Assembly (NCBI GenBank): GCA_030490835.1
Contig: CM059973.1
Location: 60,702,008 to 60,766,007, forward strand
Origin: Annona cherimola
Lineage: Eukaryota; Streptophyta; Magnoliopsida; Magnoliales; Annonaceae
Length of the DNA: 64,000 bases
Direction of reading: 5' to 3'
A model generated the notes under the pieces. It did not search any database. It was not told the DNA's origin and worked only from the letters and a program-made list of their open reading frames with translations. Position numbers and translations under genes: made by a program. Shown here one piece after another: positions 1 through 10,212 of this stretch. Every line of letters starts with the position of its first letter. Within the stretch, counting starts at the first letter, position 1.

Positions 1-291
1 GGTGCGTTTGGTTGGAGGTAAAACTTTTTTATGAAAACTTTTCAGAGTAGAAGTTGTCAAGTTGATAGAAAATGATGTGATATGATAGAGTTAATAATGA
101 GGTGTAAAGAGAATAAAGTTAAAATAGATAGGGTAGTTGTATGGGTATTTGTGTGGAAATGATTGAAAAGTAGGGTTGTTTATACAGGAAAATGTGAAAA
201 AATAATTAAAAATTAAAGTAGTTATAGGGAGTGAAAAGTTTTTGATTGAAAAGTTTTTATTGACATGTTTTGTGTGTAACCAAACACACCC
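1..291. mobile_element. Tourist-like MITE, copy 1
   Basis: The termini are GGTGCGTTTGG at the left and CCAAACACACCC at the right, so they are imperfect inverted repeats. The interior is AT-rich and non-coding, with AAAACTTTT-type subterminal repeats. Two other copies lie in this window at 38328-38593 (inverted) and 60058-61020 (split). The left target duplication is outside the window. The GGGTGTGTTTGG ends and the TTA duplication seen at copy 2 fit Tourist/PIF-Harbinger MITEs. Confidence 0.8.
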
Positions 292-2263
292 TAGGACGTC
301 TTAGGCTGGTGGATTGGGTTGCTTGCTGGGACCAATCTGACCAATACAGCACTGCAGTGGGAGGAAAGGAGAGATGAGGTGGGTTGGCCAAATGGGCCTC
401 GCCCAGGCACTGAATGGGAGAGGCGTATTGGCCAACGTTGCAGGCATTTTTTATAAGAAATATTTATACATCAGCAACCGCGTTTTAAACCACATAGTTC
501 ATCAACAAACCGACTAGTATGTGCTATAACTTATGCTAACTAATAATTTCTCCTGACACATTCAATTCTCCATTTGACAATTGTTGACACCCACTGATGT
601 GAAAATCAAATTTTCAAATGGGCTTACTACCATTAGGCCCACTCACTTAAGAAATAATGAGTTTTTTGTGGATTCATATTTAAATTCTAACCTATATATT
701 TGCACGCCTAAAATGTGTGTATGATACACTTAAAAAATGGGCCCCCAATGCCCTCAAGACCACTTTAGAAGCACCGGTCACTAATTCTTACAATTGATCA
801 ATAGCAATTTGCGTTCAAAATGAAGCGAAGAATGTTCTTCTAAAGCCAAATGGATTAGAGGGGACGTGTTGAACGGTGTAGATTAAACAAATTATCAAGA
901 TTTTAAGAATTTTTGAATGGTCAAAATATGTTTGACCAAATCAAAATTTAGCTATTTGCATTGTGACAAATGAATGTTGAAAACTACAAGATCTAAGCCA
1001 CCAAGTTCAGGTATAATCGGTTAAAGTGATCAAGGGACATTGACAAGGGTGGACCTCATCAAAATTAAAGTAAAACAAGTAAAGATCAAGGCATGAATAA
1101 AAGGCACAAAATCTACGGATGAAAAATAGTTGACTTACTAGCTTCCTATTTGCTCTTCAACATAGTCTCCATTTTGTTGTGTGGCATTTGGCTGCTCATG
1201 ACGGTGACAGTGTAATCGGTGTTGAGGCACTTGCATGTCACGATTTCGTCCAAACCACCATGAAACCACATGGTATTTCTGTTATGATCTCCTCCATTCT
1301 TTCTCCTCCGTTCGTGATTTCAAGTCCGTTGCAAATTTACCCCCATTGCACGGAATCTTTTTTTTCACCTATTTATGTCATGCATTACAAATTTTGCAAT
1401 CTTTGTATTTCATTACTCCATCCAGAGGGTATCAGACATCCCATGTTTTATCTCATGGTGTAAACATGTCCATCACCATGCATTTGTAATGGTATAACCT
1501 ACCGTCCAGTGTGTTTCTTTCCTTTATTCCAAGACACTTCTTTGGTTCATCATGCTCGGATACTCATTCTCTTGATAACAAAAAAGAAAAAATAATAAAA
1601 TAAAATTTTTTCTTTGTCGCATGTACGACCATCGAGCACCGAAGTGTATCTTCCATCATCATGCTGTCACACTCTAAAGCATCTAAAGCCACTTCGTGCA
1701 TCACTTCGTTTGCATCATAATTATAAGAATGATGGTTTAAATCATTATTTGAAAAAGTCATATTGCATATTCACCGTTCCATAATCTAAAATAAGAAATT
1801 TTGAAAACATCATTTCCATGACATCACACACGTAACGTTTCGTGGTTAAAAAAAAAAAAAAACCTGTTTTATCATATTCTAGTGACAGTACGCATATATA
1901 TTTTTTCATTAAAACGGTCAAAATAATTGTCTAAACTAAAAAAAAAAAAGCCCAAAGAGATTAAATTCTCATTGTCCATTCATTCGTAAGGTAGATCTCA
2001 CTTAGCACGATGGAATAGTGTTCCCATTTCATTCCTCTTGAAACAAAAAATTGCATTTCAACTTATTGATACAGATTTTCGCACACATTTCCAACTGAAT
2101 TAGGGCCTCATAAAAAGCCTATGAAATATATTTCCCGCCTCCCCTTTCCTAAGATTTTATGCATGAAATGTATGTTATTTTTTCAACACTCCTAAGATCA
2201 ATATATTAGAGGAGAATAATATTTTCATTTTCTTCTCATTATGAGTCCACTGAGATAGTCTTT
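292..2263. other. Unassigned AT-rich DNA left of the nest
   Basis: About 2 kb with no convincing gene. A GC-richer patch lies at roughly 300-440. Open frames of 65 to 94 codons occur at 1179-1463 (plus) and 1564-1761 (minus), but they show no recognisable domain and no start context that sets them apart from chance. Poly-A runs lie near 1849-1862 and 1938-1949. The stretch just before 2264 ends in a T-rich tract that could be the end of an intron (see 23819-24002). Confidence 0.4.
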
Positions 2264-2268
2264 GTACT

Positions 2269-4824
2269 TGTGGCGCCCCGAATCAGGGTGCTTAAAAGCT
2301 TTACTCCGGGACCATTTTTGATTAATGAACGTGACTCAGGATTGTTGCCCTGATCACACGGCAGGATTTTTTTTATATATTTATATATAACATCAATACA
2401 TGGAGAATTATCATCATTTATTCAACTTGGAATATACTTTACATATTAGCGTTATGATCTTTGTCTGTTCATAAACATCATCTTTTATCTAATTGAAAGA
2501 ACATTAAAATCTTCATCATTGACTTTACATAAACATTATCATATACAACATTTCTATCACAATTTTTGCATGTCATTTCGCATGCTACCTTCATCATCAT
2601 TTCCTGTCTGACGTTTGAAAAATATGGGTGATTCATAATACTCAGTAAGCAAGTCATACATAATTTTTCAATCCTTTTCATGCATTTCATACAATGCAAG
2701 TGTAATGCATTCATAGCATTTATGACATTCCTTTGGATGCGACGCTAGCTAGGCGCCTATCCCATACATACTCCCATATCAGGGAGGTCGCCGCCAGCCT
2801 GGGCCTATATAAGCGACTTGGCGATAGAGAAGGGGACATCCGGTCCGCTTACTACCTCAACTATGACCTATTCCTCGTGCACCATGCTCGTTTACATACA
2901 TATGCCGACATGATATTTATAAATCATAAACATTTTATAAAACATTTAACAAGTAATTAGCAATTATTTCATGTAAAGCATTATAGGAATAACCATCCTT
3001 AAATATAATTCATAAAACATGTGAGCAAACAATTTGCAATCATTTAGAAACATTTTAGAAAGCATATAACTTGCTTACCTTTTCAGTTGCTGTCCTTGGC
3101 CTTTTCTTTCCCTTTTCCTATTCAAGGAAAAAGGACATTTCATTCATTCCATTCAAATTGCTTCCCATGCATGCTTAATAATATTTGGTCATTATCTCCT
3201 TATACGGGTTCTTTTATCCATAGGTTTTTCAAAAATTCCATCCTTATATTCATAATATAAATATTAATCTCAATTTTTCTTCAAAATCACGCTATTCACT
3301 GTTCATAGTTACTGTTCAAAAATATTGTTCATGATTACTATAACATATTACTGTTCATCCGGGTTAGTGTTCACGGCGAGTTCATGGGTTCCAAAAATTG
3401 ACATTTTTTCAAAAATAAAAAATACCATGACATAGCTTATGTTTAGTATATCATGGAAAAATTCATGAATTTTGAATTTATCATCATCAACTTAGCCAAT
3501 TAAATCATTTTCTCCATATACTAAAATTCATCATAATTTCACGTAAGCATAATCCTTAAATCCAAAAATCATGAGATTAATATATCATTATTCCAACATC
3601 ATAACTATCATAAAAATTCATCCCAAATCATCATTTAGCAATATTGGAGCATTATTTTTATAATTTAGACATGATTTTCCCGAATGCTCTATTCTTGTTC
3701 CAAATTTTTGATGTTTTAGCATAATTCTAATTAAGCATTATAACTATACTTATTTTCCCATGTTTAGATATTATCTAAGCAAGGTTTTATCCCACTTAAC
3801 ATCCAAAAAAAATTTGGGTACAATTCACTTATTCGAAATAGAGATATCCTTCCTCCTTTCTCACTTTCTCTCATTCCTTCTTTCTCACTTGGGACGTGGG
3901 GAGGAGTGGGGGGTGTGTGGGAGTGAGTTTGCTCAAGCTTGAGAGCTGGGATTTGTGCCTTTGGACGTTCACCATGCTCCCCTATTTATAGCATGACATT
4001 TTTCATTAAATTATAATTTACCCCCCTTGCTCAAGGTATTAATTTCTAAATATTTTTTTCCAAATCCCATGCAATATTTTGAGCTTTGTGCAGCCACCCT
4101 ACAGCGGCTCATGCCCCCCTAGCAGCCTTATTTATTTATGATTTTTGATTTATTAAAATTAATTATTTTAAGCTAATTCAATCTCAACCATTGATTCTTG
4201 ATGAGGATGATTTTAAACCATTGAATTTTTGCCCAAAAGTCTTCCCCCCTGCACGCCCCTGCCCTCCTTGCTGATTTGCATTAATTATTTTCATTTTTAA
4301 TTATTTAAATTTAATTAGAAAGTCAAAGGAAATTAATGAAAAGGTGAGCGACCTTTTTAATCTCCAATTGACATTTCATCTTGACCCTTAATTCATGATT
4401 TTCATCACATCTTACACCATTCATCATGTTCATCATAGATTTTTAACCATCCATAAAATTTTTTTTATCTAAATCCAATGTCTGGATTTTAATTTATGAA
4501 TTTTTCTTTATTTTCTCACTAAAATTCAAAATTTTCTTAAAATATTAAAAAGTATTGCTATTTCATCCTTTAGTGCATAAATCTCCTTTTTCGTCATTTT
4601 GTGATTAGGTTAATCCGAGTGATTAATCCTTAATCACATGTCTTAATCCTTGGGTTACTATTCATGTGCACTATTCACGTGGGTTAAATCCTTAATTGCA
4701 TTATCTCTAATACACATATGAATATAATTCATGAATTTTTTATTCATCATAAAAATTATTACAAAAATCTAGGGTTTACGACCCTAGGTAATATGTGTAT
4801 TGCTTAAAGAAGCTGGGTTTCACA
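2269..4824 (-). repeat. 3' LTR of the gypsy element
   Basis: Long terminal repeat of 2556 bp starting TGTGGCGCC and ending GGTTTCACA, matching 21504-23813 along its length. In element orientation it reads TGTGAAACCC to GGCGCCACA. It contains a TATA-type core promoter near 3962-3992, a GC-rich conserved island at about 2740-2890 and ACTGTTCAT-type motifs at about 3298-3385. The last of these falls in the segment missing from the other LTR. Short open frames inside the LTR are not considered genes. Confidence 0.93.
3962..3992 (-). promoter_or_regulatory. LTR core promoter: TATA box plus ACGT motif
   Basis: On the minus strand the sequence reads GCTATAAATAGGGG followed about 20 bases later by GAACGTCC. 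The same pairing recurs in the other LTR (22954-22983) and in related solo LTRs (42080-42108 and 49477-49507), where the second motif is GGACGTCC. Transcription would start roughly 25-30 bases downstream of the TATA box. Confidence 0.65.
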
Positions 4825-4838
4825 ATCCTCCCCCCTTA
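4825..4838 (-). other. Polypurine tract of the gypsy element
   Basis: Directly inside the 3' LTR the minus strand reads AAGGGGGGAGGAT, a purine run abutting TGTGAAACCC. This is the expected plus-strand primer for reverse transcription. Confidence 0.75.
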
Positions 4839-4859
4839 TAATGGGTTTTGTCCCGAAAC

Positions 4860-5736
4860 CTATCTTTCCTTGAACAATTGAGGATATTTCTTTTCGACCT
4901 CTTCTCGTAGCTGCCAAGTGGCTTCGAACTCTGAATATCAATTCCATTGTACCTTTACATACTCAATCTCTCTGTTCCGAAGCTTATTGATCTTGAAATC
5001 TAATATTTTGATCGGCCTTTCCTCATAGTTCAAATGTTCTTGGATTGGGAAATTTTCTGCTATCAACACATGGGTAGGATCGGAAACATATTTTCTTAAT
5101 ATGGAGATGTGAAACACATTATGGATAACACTTAGAGCTGGAGGCAGGGCTATTCTATAGGCTAGGTTGCCTATCTTTTCCAGAACTTCAAAGGGCCCGA
5201 CGTATCTTGGGTTCAGTTTTCCTCTCTTTTCAAACCAGGTGACTCCTTTGAATGGCGTTACCTTGACAAACACGTGATCCCTAACTTAGATATTCAAATC
5301 CCTTCTTTTGCAATCGGTGTAACTCTTTTTCCTGCTCTGGGCTGTGAGTATACACTGGCGAATCACTTGGACCTTTTCTATCATTCTTTTTTATAGGTCT
5401 GGAGATAACTTTATTTCTCCGACTTCATCCCAGTTTAGAGGAGTTCTGCATTTCCGTCCATACAATGCTTCAAACGGGGCCATTTGAATGCTTGCTTGAT
5501 AACTGTTGTTATAAGCAAATTCTGTCATAGCAAGTATTCATCCCATGATCCTCCAAATTCTACTGTGCACGTCTTTAGCATATCCTCAACTATTTAATTT
5601 ACTCTTTCCATCTGCCCATCAGTTTGAGGATGACATACCGTACTGAATTTCAACTATGTACTTAAGGTTTGATGTAAACTTTTCCAAAATCGAGACGTAA
5701 AACTGAAATCTCGATCGGAAATTATTGACTTAGGTA
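4860..5736 (-). pseudogene. pol: Gypsy integrase C-terminal half with chromodomain-like tail (broken)
   Basis: This is the downstream part of the gypsy integrase, cut off from the rest by the copia insertion at 5737. Reading the minus strand from the junction, one sees an SDRDFSFTSRFW-like segment with the second catalytic Asp, then HPQTDGQMERVN with the Glu. Next comes the C-terminal barrel (FEKRGKLNPRYVGPFEVLEK and IHNVFHISILRKY) and finally EYVKVQWN, a stop at 4938-4940, and an EATWQLREE-type stretch typical of a chromodomain. The frame remains open past that stop to a TAG at 4860-4862. There are also frameshifts and stops upstream of 5273. In chromoviruses this domain guides integration to heterochromatin. 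Confidence 0.82.
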
Positions 5737-5995
5737 TGTTGGTCCCGAGTTAGTGGCAAAACCCAAGAGGGGAGGGGTGAATTGGGTTCTTTAAAAAGTG
5801 TTTGGTAAATAAAGTCTTAACCCCTTGAGTAATTAATCCCCTTTTGAAAAGAGCTAGAGAGCAATAAAGATAAAGTAGTAAAAAGAAATATAACACAAGA
5901 TTTATAGTGGTTCGGGCAAACCTTCCCTACTCCACTCTTCCAAGCTCACACTCTGTTGTGACTTGGGTTCCACTATGTATTCCACGAATACACTT

Positions 5996-6094
5996 AGAGT
6001 CACCGCTCTCTTCTAGATTCCAGCTCTAGGGGGCATATACAACTAGAGCCACTTGCTCTCTTCTAGATTCTAGCTCTAGGGGGCATAAACAACT
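5996..6094 (-). repeat. Two-copy 50-bp tandem repeat in LTR R-U5
   Basis: Two adjacent units, 49 and 50 bp, each containing TCTAGATTCTAGCTCTAG-like sequence (one unit has CCAGCTCTAG). The second unit begins CTAGAGCC and ends GCTCTAGGGG, so it has a 7-bp inverted repeat (CTAGAGC/GCTCTAG) able to form a stem. The other LTR has the same pair at 15058-15156. Related LTRs have one, two or three units. Confidence 0.8.
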
Positions 6095-6453
6095 CACATG
6101 CAAAAGTAGGTGATGAGTCTCACTCCAATCACACCCTACTTTGCATATACTTGATCTTAGCTACCCAAGCTAAATCAAGATTTATACAACAAGACAATGA
6201 AATAAATGAAACTACACTTTACAGATTTGTGTAGGCAGATTTAGCTCGAGGAAGAAGTTGTGGAAGCAGCTGTGGATGAATATTGTTGAAGGCGCTAGCA
6301 ACTTGAAGCTTTCTTCTTCCTTAGAATTTATACGGACCACTCAATAATGGAGAAAAGCAAATAGGAAACCTTTCTTGTACTTCTTTTCTCTCTTTGAACT
6401 TTAACGTAGTGTCTTGTGTTCTCTTGTTGTTCTTCTCACGTTCATTTGAGGGT

Positions 6454-6465
6454 CCTTTTATAGAG
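6454..6465 (-). promoter_or_regulatory. TATA box of copia 3' LTR
   Basis: The minus strand reads CTCTATAAAAGG, a strong plant TATA box. It lies immediately downstream, in element orientation, of the dyad-module clusters. The 5' LTR has the identical sequence at 15516-15527. Confidence 0.7.
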
Positions 6466-6546
6466 GGAAGAAAATATGAACGTTATGGAGGTGGTTGGTG
6501 CGCAATAAATGAACTCCAACGTTCGAAAATTTGACCGTTATACTCC

Positions 6547-6621
6547 AAGTCGAAGATGAAGTCGACTTGGCCTGCGACTTGGCTTCCAAGTCGTACATGG
6601 AGTCGACTTGGCCTGCGACTT
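6547..6621. promoter_or_regulatory. Two 34-bp GTCGAC dyad modules (promoter-proximal cluster)
   Basis: Modules occupy 6547-6580 and 6588-6621. Each is AAGTCG plus two bases, a 5-bp spacer, AGTCGACT, a 5-bp spacer, and TGCGACTT, giving dyad symmetry about the central GTC|GAC. They lie in U3 roughly 80-165 bp upstream of the TATA box. More GTCGAC sites follow at 6653 and 6695. Confidence 0.75.
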
Positions 6622-7036
6622 GGGTTCTTCAGAAACTCAAGTCTGAGACTTGGGTCGACTTGGCTTTCAGACTTTAACTCAAGTTGATCCTGAAGTCGAC
6701 TTGGGTTGCGACTTGGCTTGGTCTATTGCAAAAATGCCTTGATCTTCTTGAAATGTCTTGAATCTTGCAAACCATTTGAAAGCTTTGAGTCCTTGCACAA
6801 TATATGTATGTTCCTTGCTTTGCTTTGGACTCACTTGGTCTTTATGACTTGGGTATTACTCCATTTGGAAGCTAGCTTGAAGATTTGCTTTGAGCTTGAT
6901 AGACTTGATTTGAATGTAGAACATGATTCTTGACTTTGAATTTGACTCATTTGTTTTTCATCTTGATTCCTTGGACTTGAGTGATAAATCCTCTTGAATA
7001 TCTTGAAAACTGCATCTTTGAAAGTTTGAACTTCTC

Positions 7037-7321
7037 AAGTCGTGGATGGAGTCGACCTGGCCTGCGACTTCACCCAAATCGCACCTGGAGTCGACTTCGT
7101 TTGCGACTTCGTTATGTTCGTTTCCACTTTTCAGCTATGGATACTCCAAGTCGATGCTGGAGTCGACTTCGTCTGCGACTTGACTTCCCAAGTCGCAAGT
7201 GGAGTCGACTTGACCTGCGACTTCACCTGTTGCCTTTTGGGATTCATTCTCAAGTCGATATTTGAGTCGACTTTGGGATCGACTTCACCCAAGTCGAAGT
7301 CCAAGTCGACTTGGAGATCGA
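7037..7321. promoter_or_regulatory. Distal U3 cluster of 34-bp GTCGAC dyad modules
   Basis: Four modules with the conserved 8-5-8-5-8 layout lie at 7037-7070, 7076-7109, 7148-7181 and 7190-7223. Further degenerate half sites and two more GTCGAC palindromes continue to about 7320. Spacing between neighbouring modules is 5-8 bp within pairs. The same cluster is present in the 5' LTR at plus 9062 bases. Confidence 0.75.
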
Positions 7322-7453
7322 CTTGACCTCTTTGCTTTCCTTAAACATTTAGCAAACATATTAGTACCTTTTATATACTCAAAATTAGTTCTTGTTAATC
7401 ATCAAAACTCAAGATTTGGTCAATTTTTATTGTTTTAAACATTGTTTCCAACA

Positions 7454-7470
7454 ATCTCCCCCTTTTTGAT
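7454..7470 (-). other. Polypurine tract next to the 3' LTR
   Basis: The minus strand reads CAAAAAGGGGGAGAT, abutting TGTTGG of the LTR. It primes plus-strand synthesis. A second near-identical tract lies at about 7794-7812. Confidence 0.8.
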
Positions 7471-7793
7471 GATTGACAAAACTTCATTTGAGTTGATACC
7501 TTTCAAGCATTAATCATGTTCATATGTCTTTTGAAAAACAGAGCATTTGTCTTATAGGTCAGAGCTTTTTGAAATTCCAACCATTATATCATTTTGGCAT
7601 ATTGGATACCTTTCAAGCAAATCATGTTGAATACTTTATTAATCAAGCATAACATATTAAGTAAACATAACATTCATCAAAAGCATTTATATATATCAAG
7701 TTTCATTTTTACAAAATGCAATACAAAACAAAAATGAAACCTAGATACAAAACTACCCAACCCATAAGAAAATTTTACTCAACTCACCTATTC

Positions 7794-7812
7794 TATCTCC
7801 CCCTTTTTGTCA
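7794..7812 (-). other. Second polypurine-tract-like motif
   Basis: The minus strand reads CAAAAAGGGGGAGATA about 340 bp before the real polypurine tract, with a purine core identical to it. Multiple polypurine motifs ahead of the 3' LTR have been reported for Sireviruses. The decayed relative at 24003-39910 has a matching second motif near 25820-25836. Confidence 0.65.
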
Positions 7813-7817
7813 AACTA

Positions 7818-9410
7818 TCAAAAATTTATCAAAAATCGATCAACTCTTAATGATTTTGTGAATTGAAATTGAGAGATCGGATATAAGATTGGTTCGATAG
7901 GACAATGATGGGCCGATGAGTAAACAAGAGAAGCGTGATCTGGAGTTGCTTCTTTATGAACTGATCCTGATTCGTAAGGATCGAGTTCAGGCATGGGTTT
8001 CTTCTTATGTCGGCCTGAGGCAAGATGATAGCGGATAGTCCGCATTTCCCGCTCAATTCTGTCTTGCCGGGAGTGCATATCCTCGAGGGCGTTGTGAACG
8101 CCGGTGATAAGACTTGTCATCCGGTCTTCTTAATGACCCATTTCTGCCCTCATAGCAACAATTTCATCTTTTAAATCCTTTAGGGTGACCTCCTCAGAAG
8201 AGGTTGGAGGCACCCGTTCTCTTGCAGCGGACCCTTGTGGAGAATAGGATCCGTGCGATATGGGAGAGGCTGGCTCCTCTTGAGCAAGTGGTGCCGCGGG
8301 AGGTTGCTCCCCCTCAGTCTGTGCATTGTCTTCTTGCTCTTCTTCTGAAGGTTCATGCCTTAGTTCAAGCAGATTGATCTTCATTCTTTGTATGAGAGCT
8401 TTATTTATGTCATTTGTGGATTTGGGCACTTCGAAAGGCTCGCCTTCAATATCCACTTTGAAGAATTCAAGAATCTTTGTGATCCATGTGCCATAGGGAA
8501 GGACTCCTCGTGGGTTATCCTTTCTAGAAGCCAAGGCTTCAAGAAATAATTTGGGTATGCTCACTTTGACCCTGTTGGCCACTTTCCATAGTATCCCTGC
8601 TTCTTGTGGATTCAATTGATTTCTTCCACCGCCCTTTGGGTAGATGCAGTGGGCAATGAGAAGTCGGAGTACTCGTAGCCTTGGTGAAAGATCCATGTAC
8701 CGAAGGAATTTGATTCCCGGATGGTACTTGTTGCTCCGGGTGAGCTGATTATACATTTGATCCATAATGAGGTCTTCTGGAATAGGCTCATCCTCATACG
8801 GGACTCCAAGTATGTGTCCTAAATGACTCATTACTTCAGTCGGTCCTGCAACTATCCCGATTCCAAGATCCATTTCGACTCCTTTGACGAAGGTTCCAAA
8901 GTATTCTTCATCCCAAAGATAATAAAACATTCGAGTAAGATCTGGATAGACCCTTTCGTCTTCCTTTAGCAAATTGGTCCATCCTTGAAAATCCAATAGA
9001 TCTTCTATGTCGGATCCATATTCTTTCAGGAAATTAAAATCTATAATCTTGGGTATGAATACCTTCCGTTCGTAGAACTTTTTGTAGAAACGGCTATGTT
9101 GGAGCTCGGTTTTGAAGTAGGTAGTGGGCATCTTCAATACTTGGGCTTTTCCAGCTGCAGTGCCCCTTCTGCTTGTCCCGGATTGTGTGCTCTGTGAGGT
9201 TTGTTGATTTTCCGACCTGGGTGCTTGATCAGATGATTGAGTGGAGGTTTGGAATCGAACCCGTTTACCCGTCGAAGTTGATGGTTCCTCTCTGGCTCTT
9301 TTTGATGGAGTCCTAGTTCTTCTAGGAACTTCTTTTGGTTGAGATGAAGGTTGTGGTTGTGTGGGAACCCTTTTGGGGTATGGTTTTGATACGGCTTTCT
9401 TTGGTGCCAT
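7818..9410 (-). pseudogene. Env-position extra ORF of the copia element (one internal stop)
   Basis: This ORF follows RNase H on the same strand. The open frame runs from 9866, but the likely start is the ATG at 9408-9410 (MAPKKAVSKPYPKR), because the upstream part translates only the GTCGAC array and a CT-rich leader and is not protein-like. From that ATG it encodes 426 residues to a TAA at 8130-8132. The same frame then continues open to 7818 with IEREMRTIRYHLASG, a segment also present in the older element at about 26100, so the TAA is probably a lesion. Residues 1-90 are basic and low-complexity, about 95-300 form a globular region (KKFYERKVFIPKIIDF, DLLDFQGWTNLLK, RMFYYLWDEEYFGTFVKG), and the tail is acidic with a possible coiled coil. 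It resembles the env-position proteins of Sireviruses, annotated in plants as a putative plant transposon domain (PF20167-like, from memory). I see no clear membrane segment in the 426 residues. Function is unknown. Confidence 0.7.
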
Positions 9411-9690
9411 TTGGAGTTTGGAATCTGTGAGAGAGGAAAATGGAGAGGAGAAGAGAGAGAGAGAGAAATGGAGAAGAAAACTGAAGAGAGAGAAAGGGAT
9501 TCGCCGGAAAGGTTTGCCGGAGATGGAGGAGGAGGAAATCGCCGGAAGATTGGAGAGGAAAGACGGAAAAAAGGGGTTGCAGTCGCCGGAGGAGAAAAGG
9601 AAAATAGGGAGGCCGGAAAAATGAGGAAGAAAGAAGAGAGGAAGAAGAAATAGAAAAGGAGGCACGGAAGTCGGACGGTCGCGCTCGCGG
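9411..9690 (-). other. CT-rich leader upstream of the env-position ORF
   Basis: The minus strand is strongly CT-rich (the plus strand reads GA repeats such as GAGAGAGAGAGA near 9455-9470) and is followed by the ATG at 9410. It resembles a plant 5' leader. Plus-strand open frames here (9361-9624, 9411-9653) are only the purine-rich complement. Confidence 0.5.
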
Positions 9691-9860
9691 AGTCGACTTT
9701 GCCCTAGGTGAAGTCGACTTCGGTTCCCTGGAGTCGACTTCGCACATAGTGCGGAGTCGACTTCGACCCCGTGGAGTCGACTTTGCTGTCGAAGCGGAGT
9801 CGACTTCACTTTCCCAAGTCGACTTGGCGGAGTCGACTTGGCTCCTATGGAGTCGACTTG
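9691..9860. promoter_or_regulatory. Array of nine GTCGAC palindromes
   Basis: GTCGAC occurs at 9692, 9713, 9733, 9756, 9776, 9799, 9818, 9832 and 9852, usually as (G/A)AGTCGACTT. Spacing is 19-23 bp except for one of 14, which is about two helical turns. It lies between RNase H and the env-position ORF. The flanking half sites of the LTR modules are mostly absent. The older element has a decayed cluster in the same position (about 27635-27725). Confidence 0.75.
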
Positions 9861-9909
9861 ACTCATCAGTTTGCCTTTTTCAAATTTTTATTTCTTGTTT
9901 TAATTTTTC

Positions 9910-10212
9910 CTAATTTAGCTCTATCATCCCCATATCATTCCTAATTTTGTAAAATGATTCTTTAGCTAGAGGTTTGGTAAAGATATCAGCAATTTGATCC
10001 TCTGTTTTCACATATTCTAAGCACACATCATGATTTTCAACATGTTCACGAATAAAATGATGTCTCACATCAATATGTTTGGTTCTAGAATGCAATACAG
10101 GATTTTTAGTCAAACAAATTGCACTTGTATTATCACATCTAATAGGAATATCAACATAATCAATACCATAGTCTTTCAACTGTTGTTTCATCCAAAGTAG
10201 ATAGTGCAACAC
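9910..10212 (-). pseudogene. pol: Copia RNase H C-terminal part (frameshifted)
   Basis: Encodes [32 protein letters not shown] and KHIDVRHHFIREHV, the end of the copia RNase H domain, and terminates naturally at 9910. It is in a different frame from the upstream RT-RNase H part because about 47 bp are missing near 10200-10212. The missing piece corresponds to the conserved stretch that carries a catalytic Glu, which is retained in the older element near 28150-28200. RNase H should therefore be inactive. Confidence 0.85.

Larger units (their letters stand above)
5737..7453 (-). repeat. 3' LTR of the young copia element
   Basis: 1717 bp, beginning TGTTGGTCCCGAG and ending TTTCCAACA on the plus strand. 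In element orientation U3 runs from 7453 down to the TATA box near 6465, and R-U5 from there to 5737. U3 holds six 34-bp dyad modules and ten GTCGAC hexamers. R-U5 holds a 49/50-bp tandem repeat at 5996-6094. The open frames of 75-94 codons in U3 (for example 6981-7265 and 7042-7326) are by-products of the repeat and are repeated in the other LTR. Confidence 0.96.

Noticed and set aside
2733..2960. 75-codon frame repeated in gypsy LTRs (21929-22195, antisense-like at 43080-43313)
   Set aside because: It lies antisense to the element inside the LTR, and the third copy breaks the frame. I treat it as a conserved non-coding island.
6981..7326. Overlapping 94-codon frames in the copia LTR, repeated at 16043-16388
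   Set aside because: They translate the GTCGAC dyad repeats in two frames at once and show no domain. Open frames follow from the repeat composition.
9411..9866. N-terminal 152-codon extension of the env-position ORF
   Set aside because: It is made of the palindrome array and a CT-rich tract. Protein-like sequence begins at the ATG at 9410.
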